This document shows positions 41,139 to 46,689 of a DNA stretch of 46,689 nucleotides, one piece after another. Numbering within the stretch: the stretch's first letter is position 1; every line of letters begins with the position of its first letter. A model generated the notes under the pieces. It was not told the DNA's origin and did not search any database. It saw nothing but the letters and a program-made list of their open reading frames with translations. This stretch comes from Coriobacteriales bacterium (GTDB taxonomy: Bacteria; Actinomycetota; Coriobacteriia; Coriobacteriales; Atopobiaceae): NCBI GenBank assembly GCA_030529625.1, contig JAUMWN010000011.1, forward strand, positions 1 to 46,689. The letters run 5' to 3'. The translations under genes were made by a program, and so were the position numbers.

Positions 41139-42242
41139 ATGAAGATCACCGTAAGCCAGTCCGCACTCGCCAAGGCGCTGGCAGTCGTTGGCAAGGGCAT
41201 TGGCAACCAAGCCACGCTGCCCGTACTTGCCGGCGTCTACCTGCGCGCGCAGGAAGGGACCATAGAGCTGCAGACCACCAACCTCAACATCTCCATCCGC
41301 CACGCCATCCCGGCCAACGTGGAGGAGGAGGGAGCCGTGGTGGTGTCGGGCAAGACCCTGGCCAACGTGGTGAAGAACCTCCCCGACTCCGCAGTGAGCA
41401 TGGAGGGTGACAAGACCGGCGTGCGCGTGGCGTGCGGCCAGTCCAACTTTAGGCTCAACGCCCTCGACCCGCAGGACTTTCCCGAGTTTCCCGCCTACGA
41501 GCTGTCCCAGCAGGTGGAGCTTCCCAGCTCGCTTCTGTCCAGCATGGTGGACAAGGTGTACAAGGTCACGAGCAAGGACACCTCCCGCCCCATCCTGGCC
41601 GGCGTGCTCGTGACCGTAGAGGACAACACCATCCGCCTGGTAGCCACCGACTCCTACCGCCTGGCCGTGTGCGACACGAACAGCGAGACGTCGGGTGTGG
41701 AGGGGGCCTTCGAGGCGATCGTGCCCGGTGCCACCTTCCACGACGTGCTGGGGCTGCCGTCCATGACCGACACCGTGCAGGTTGGTCTCACCGACAGCCA
41801 GGTGGTGTTCTCGTTTGGCAGCACGACCTACGTGTCCAGGCGCATCGAGGGCAACTTCCCCAACTTTAGGCAGCTGCTGCCCACGTCGTGCAACACCACC
41901 GTGCGCGTGGACGGCGCCCAGCTCGCCAGCGCCCTGCGCCGCGTCTCGGTGATAGCGCTCTCCAACCCGTCGGTGCGCTTTGACATAGACGCCCAGGCGG
42001 GTCTGCTCAAGCTCTCGGCGTCCTCCCCCGACCAGGGTGAGGCGGCCGAGCTGCTCGACGTGGAGGTGGAGGGCGACACCATGGCGATCGCCCTCAACTA
42101 CCACTACGTGCTGGACTGCGTGAGCGCGGCGGCATCCGACTCCGAGGTGACCCTGGAGCTGCTTGGCTCCATGCAGCCGGCCATCTTTAAGTCGTACGCC
42201 GCCATCAACTACCTCTACCTGCTCATGCCGGTGAGGATGTAG
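41139..42242 (+). CDS. dnaN: DNA polymerase III sliding clamp (beta)
   Basis: Encodes 367 residues in three repeated clamp domains. Typical parts: LAVVGKGIGNQATLPVLAGVYL, VSGKTLANVVKNLP, DSYRLAVC, FVSRRIEGNFPNFRQLLP-like region and the C-terminal LYLLMPVRM. It encircles DNA and holds Pol III and other partners. AGGAGGACAC precedes ATG 41139. recF follows after about 50 bases. Confidence 0.96.
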   Translation: MKITVSQSALAKALAVVGKGIGNQATLPVLAGVYLRAQEGTIELQTTNLNISIRHAIPANVEEEGAVVVSGKTLANVVKNLPDSAVSMEGDKTGVRVACGQSNFRLNALDPQDFPEFPAYELSQQVELPSSLLSSMVDKVYKVTSKDTSRPILAGVLVTVEDNTIRLVATDSYRLAVCDTNSETSGVEGAFEAIVPGATFHDVLGLPSMTDTVQVGLTDSQVVFSFGSTTYVSRRIEGNFPNFRQLLPTSCNTTVRVDGAQLASALRRVSVIALSNPSVRFDIDAQAGLLKLSASSPDQGEAAELLDVEVEGDTMAIALNYHYVLDCVSAAASDSEVTLELLGSMQPAIFKSYAAINYLYLLMPVRM

Positions 42243-42291
42243 GTGAGAAAAGGGGCCAAACCACTTTTCTCAACCCGAGGAAGGGCACAGG

Positions 42292-43380
42292 ATGGGACTG
42301 GCCGTCTCGCGCATAGCGCTCTTTGACTGGCGCAGCTTTCACGACCGCACCATGGAGCTGTCGGGAGGGCTCACGGTGCTGGTCGGCCCCAACGCCACGG
42401 GAAAGACCAACACCGTGGAGGCCCTGCAGTTGCTCACCGCGGGCCTGTCGTTTAGACACCCGCGTACGGCCGACCTGGTTCGCGAGGGCGCCACGCACGG
42501 TCGTGCCGCCGCGCGGCTGGAGGGCGACGGCCGCGTGGTGGACGTGGCGTGCGAGGTTGGCGAGGGCAAGCGGCGGTTTGTGAGAAACGACAAGCCGTGC
42601 CGGCCTGCCGACCTGTCCGCAACGCTCATGTCGGTGCTGTTCTGCCCCGACGACCTGTCGCTGGTAAAGGGGTCGGCGCGCATGCGACGCGACGCGCTGG
42701 ACGCGTTTGGCTCGCAGGCCAACGCGGGCTACCGCAAGGTGGTGCGCACCTACGCGCGCTCCATCGAGCAGCGCAACCGCCTGCTCAAGGAACCCGTGTG
42801 CGACCCGGGCATGCTGGCGGCCTGGGACGCGTCGGTGGCCCTGGGAGGGGCTACGCTGCTCCATGCCCGCCTGGCCCTGTTCGCCCGGCTTCGCCGGCAC
42901 CTGCGCGAGGTGTATGCGCAGGTGGGAGGCGGCGAGTCGGTGGAGTGCGCCTACGAGTGCAGCCTGGGCGACGGCGTCGACGAGTTGTCCAAAGACGAGC
43001 TGCGCGAGCTTTTCCTGGACCGCCTGGAACAGGGGCGCGCCGAGGAGCTGCGCCGCGGGGTCACGCTCGTCGGCCCGCAGCGCGACGACGTGTCCTTTTG
43101 GATCGCGGGCCGAGACGCCCGCTCGTTTGGGAGCCAGGGACAGCAGCGCTCGGTGGTCCTGGCATGGAAGATGGCCGAGGTCGCCATCGCCCGCGAGGTC
43201 GTGGGCGAGCAGCCGCTGCTGTTGCTCGATGACGTGATGAGCGAGCTGGATGCCACGCGCCGCGCGGCCATGACGCGCTTTGTGGAGGGCGGCATCCAAA
43301 CGGTGGTGACCACCACCAACCTGGACTACTTTCCCGCCGACCTGCTGGCACGGGCGGAGGTGATCGGCTTTGGCACATGA
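42292..43380 (+). CDS. recF: Recombination mediator RecF
   Basis: Encodes 362 residues. SMC/ABC-like ATPase with Walker A VGPNATGKTN (about 32), an insert with coiled arms, signature GSQGQQRSVVLAWKMAE (about 275-291) and Walker B LLLLDDVMSELD (about 303). It loads RecA at gaps. Ribosome site GGAAGGGCACAGG precedes ATG 42292. It overlaps dciA. Confidence 0.95.
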   Translation: MGLAVSRIALFDWRSFHDRTMELSGGLTVLVGPNATGKTNTVEALQLLTAGLSFRHPRTADLVREGATHGRAAARLEGDGRVVDVACEVGEGKRRFVRNDKPCRPADLSATLMSVLFCPDDLSLVKGSARMRRDALDAFGSQANAGYRKVVRTYARSIEQRNRLLKEPVCDPGMLAAWDASVALGGATLLHARLALFARLRRHLREVYAQVGGGESVECAYECSLGDGVDELSKDELRELFLDRLEQGRAEELRRGVTLVGPQRDDVSFWIAGRDARSFGSQGQQRSVVLAWKMAEVAIAREVVGEQPLLLLDDVMSELDATRRAAMTRFVEGGIQTVVTTTNLDYFPADLLARAEVIGFGT

Positions 43381-43894
43381 TCGCGGAGGCGAGGCGGCGC
43401 GCGCCGGCGCCGTGGTGGCGTCGCTGATCGCGGGCCCTTTGGGAGCCGACCTCGGCGAGGCCCAGCGCGCCGCGCGGGCGTGGTATGCGGCCAACGGCGA
43501 CCGCGAGCGGGCGCACACCACGGGCGTGTGGCTCAGACGCCCTACACGCGCCGGCGCCGACCCGGTGATGGTGGTGCGCGTGGACTCGGGCCTGCTCGCC
43601 TCCGAGTTGGGCACCAACAAGGACCTCTACCTCTCGCGCCTCGCCTTCCACGGCGTGCGCGTGTCCGACATCCGCTTTGACGTGGGGCAGATGCCTGCCG
43701 ACTCCACACGCCCGCAACGTGCAAAACGCGCCAAGAAAACCACCCCGGGCCCGGAGCCTGCGCTCACGCCTGGCGAGCGCGAGGACGTGGAGCGCGCGTG
43801 CGCCCAGCTTCCCGACGGACTGCGGCAGAGCGTTTCTCGCGCCATGTGCGCGTCTTTGCTCAGGGAGAGGAGTCACACTACACAAGAAGCCTAA
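43370..43894 (+). CDS. DciA-type DUF721 protein, TTG start
   Basis: Encodes 174 residues. The DUF721-like core (about 1-110: VVASLIAGPLG, WYAANGDRERAHTTGVW, LVVRVDSGLLASELG, YLSRLAFHGVRVSDIRFDVG) matches the family whose members load DnaB in bacteria without DnaC/DnaI; a charged helical tail follows. It sits between recF and gyrB, the position typical for Actinobacteria. The start is TTG 43370: a near-perfect GGAGGTGATC (43356-43365) lies 4 bases before it, inside recF, giving an 11-base overlap with the recF stop. No ATG in frame fits better. Confidence 0.8.
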   Translation: MAHDRGGEAARAGAVVASLIAGPLGADLGEAQRAARAWYAANGDRERAHTTGVWLRRPTRAGADPVMVVRVDSGLLASELGTNKDLYLSRLAFHGVRVSDIRFDVGQMPADSTRPQRAKRAKKTTPGPEPALTPGEREDVERACAQLPDGLRQSVSRAMCASLLRERSHTTQEA

Positions 43895-43907
43895 AAAGCG
43901 CCTTATT

Positions 43908-43938
43908 TTGGCTCTCAGGCGCTCATATGCGATACAAT
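43908..43938 (+). promoter_or_regulatory. Candidate gyrB promoter
   Basis: TTGGCT (43908-43913) and TACAAT (43933-43938) with a 19-base spacer, 114 bases before the gyrB GTG. The spacer is longer than optimal, as in some supercoiling-sensitive gyrase promoters. Confidence 0.4.
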
Positions 43939-44028
43939 AGAACATCGCACTACGAACGGGGGTCGCTGGTCTCGGCACGTGGCACATGCCTGCCGCCCGC
44001 GCCCGACCCCTCCGCGCGCATGTGGTAA

Positions 44029-46005
<1,977 letters not shown>

Positions 46006-46014
46006 CGGCTGGGT

Positions 46015-46083
46015 CTCGCGCCTTTTGTCCGCCGCGCTTCACACGGCGCTTCGCGAACTTGCGTGGCAGACAAAAGGCGCGAG
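46015..46083. repeat. Inverted repeat between gyrB and gyrA
   Basis: CTCGCGCCTTTTGTCCGCC (46015-46033) is inverted at 46065-46083 with one mismatch; an inner GCGC pairing is possible. It might end or attenuate the gyrB transcript, or be another member of the intergenic repeat set. The rest of the gap (46084-46241) has GC-rich short repeats and no T-run. Confidence 0.7.
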
Positions 46084-46241
46084 CCTTTGGAAGCTGCCCC
46101 GCTTGCGCACAGGCTGGATAAAGTCGCGACGCGTGCGCGGGGTCCGGGCGGGCGGTTGGCGACTCAAAGCGTCCACCCGGACTGACTGGCTGGAAGAAAA
46201 ATGGTGCGCCGCTGCGCGGCGCGTTTAGAAGGGAAAGATAG

Positions 46242-46689
<448 letters not shown>

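Noticed and set aside
42240-42291. GAGAAAAGG/CTTTTCTC inverted repeat between dnaN and recF as a further DnaA-box site
   Set aside because: TTTTCTCAACC lacks the final ACA of the other 9-mers; more likely a small hairpin between genes.

Overview
The window is a high-GC actinobacterial chromosome segment spanning the replication origin. The most likely source is a member of the Coriobacteriia (Olsenella/Atopobium/Collinsella relatives). Evidence: the gene order parB-parA-rsmG-khpB-yidC-yidD-rnpA-rpmH on the minus strand facing dnaA-dnaN-recF-dciA-gyrB-gyrA on the plus strand, adjacent paired WYL regulators, and a VaFE/Cna-B surface protein. The species assignment is inference.

Layout: 0.27-4.0 kb holds a three-gene plus-strand operon (two-TM coiled-coil protein, membrane-anchored solute-binding-like/VWA protein, TelA-family protein). 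It converges on a large minus-strand GGDEF-EAL-PAS-GGDEF protein (4.1-7.2 kb). A 7.5-kb integrative element (7.33-14.89 kb) is inserted in the 3' half of a tRNA-Lys(UUU) gene. Its ends are a 51-bp direct repeat, each end carries three evenly spaced TGCAAG(T) arm-type sites, and it encodes a tyrosine integrase, two excisionase-like proteins, a primase-helicase, a candidate iteron origin and small unknown proteins. No capsid, terminase, relaxase or resistance gene was recognised. From 14.9 to 33 kb come an M29 aminopeptidase, tRNA-Gly(CCC), a YbaK-type deacylase, a 1327-residue thioester/Cna-B/VaFE surface protein, a degenerate M28 peptidase with a roughly 700-residue acidic insertion, two adjacent WYL regulators, an exonuclease-DinG helicase, D-Ala-D-Ala ligase and RlmN.

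The origin region (33-46.7 kb) carries segregation (ParAB, two parS-like palindromes), ribosome/membrane biogenesis (RsmG, KhpB, YidC, YidD, RnpA, L34) and replication genes (DnaA, DnaN, RecF, DciA, gyrase). A GHKL-type ATPase fused to a winged helix by a Pro/Gln-rich linker lies between rpmH and dnaA, where many genomes have only oriC. The dnaA-dnaN gap shows a basal-unwinding arrangement: two DnaA-box-like 9-mers, a GC spacer, five DnaA-trio-like triplets and AT-rich DNA. The boxes read TTATCAACA/TTTTCTACA rather than TTATCCACA, and the DNA-contacting residues of this DnaA are changed too, so a shifted DnaA/box specificity is the most interesting hypothesis here.

Hairpin-forming repeats recur in gene gaps, many built around GGGGACTGTCCCC and mostly between convergent genes; one long copy sits in the origin gap. 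All calls rest on reading the sequence; no database search was run.
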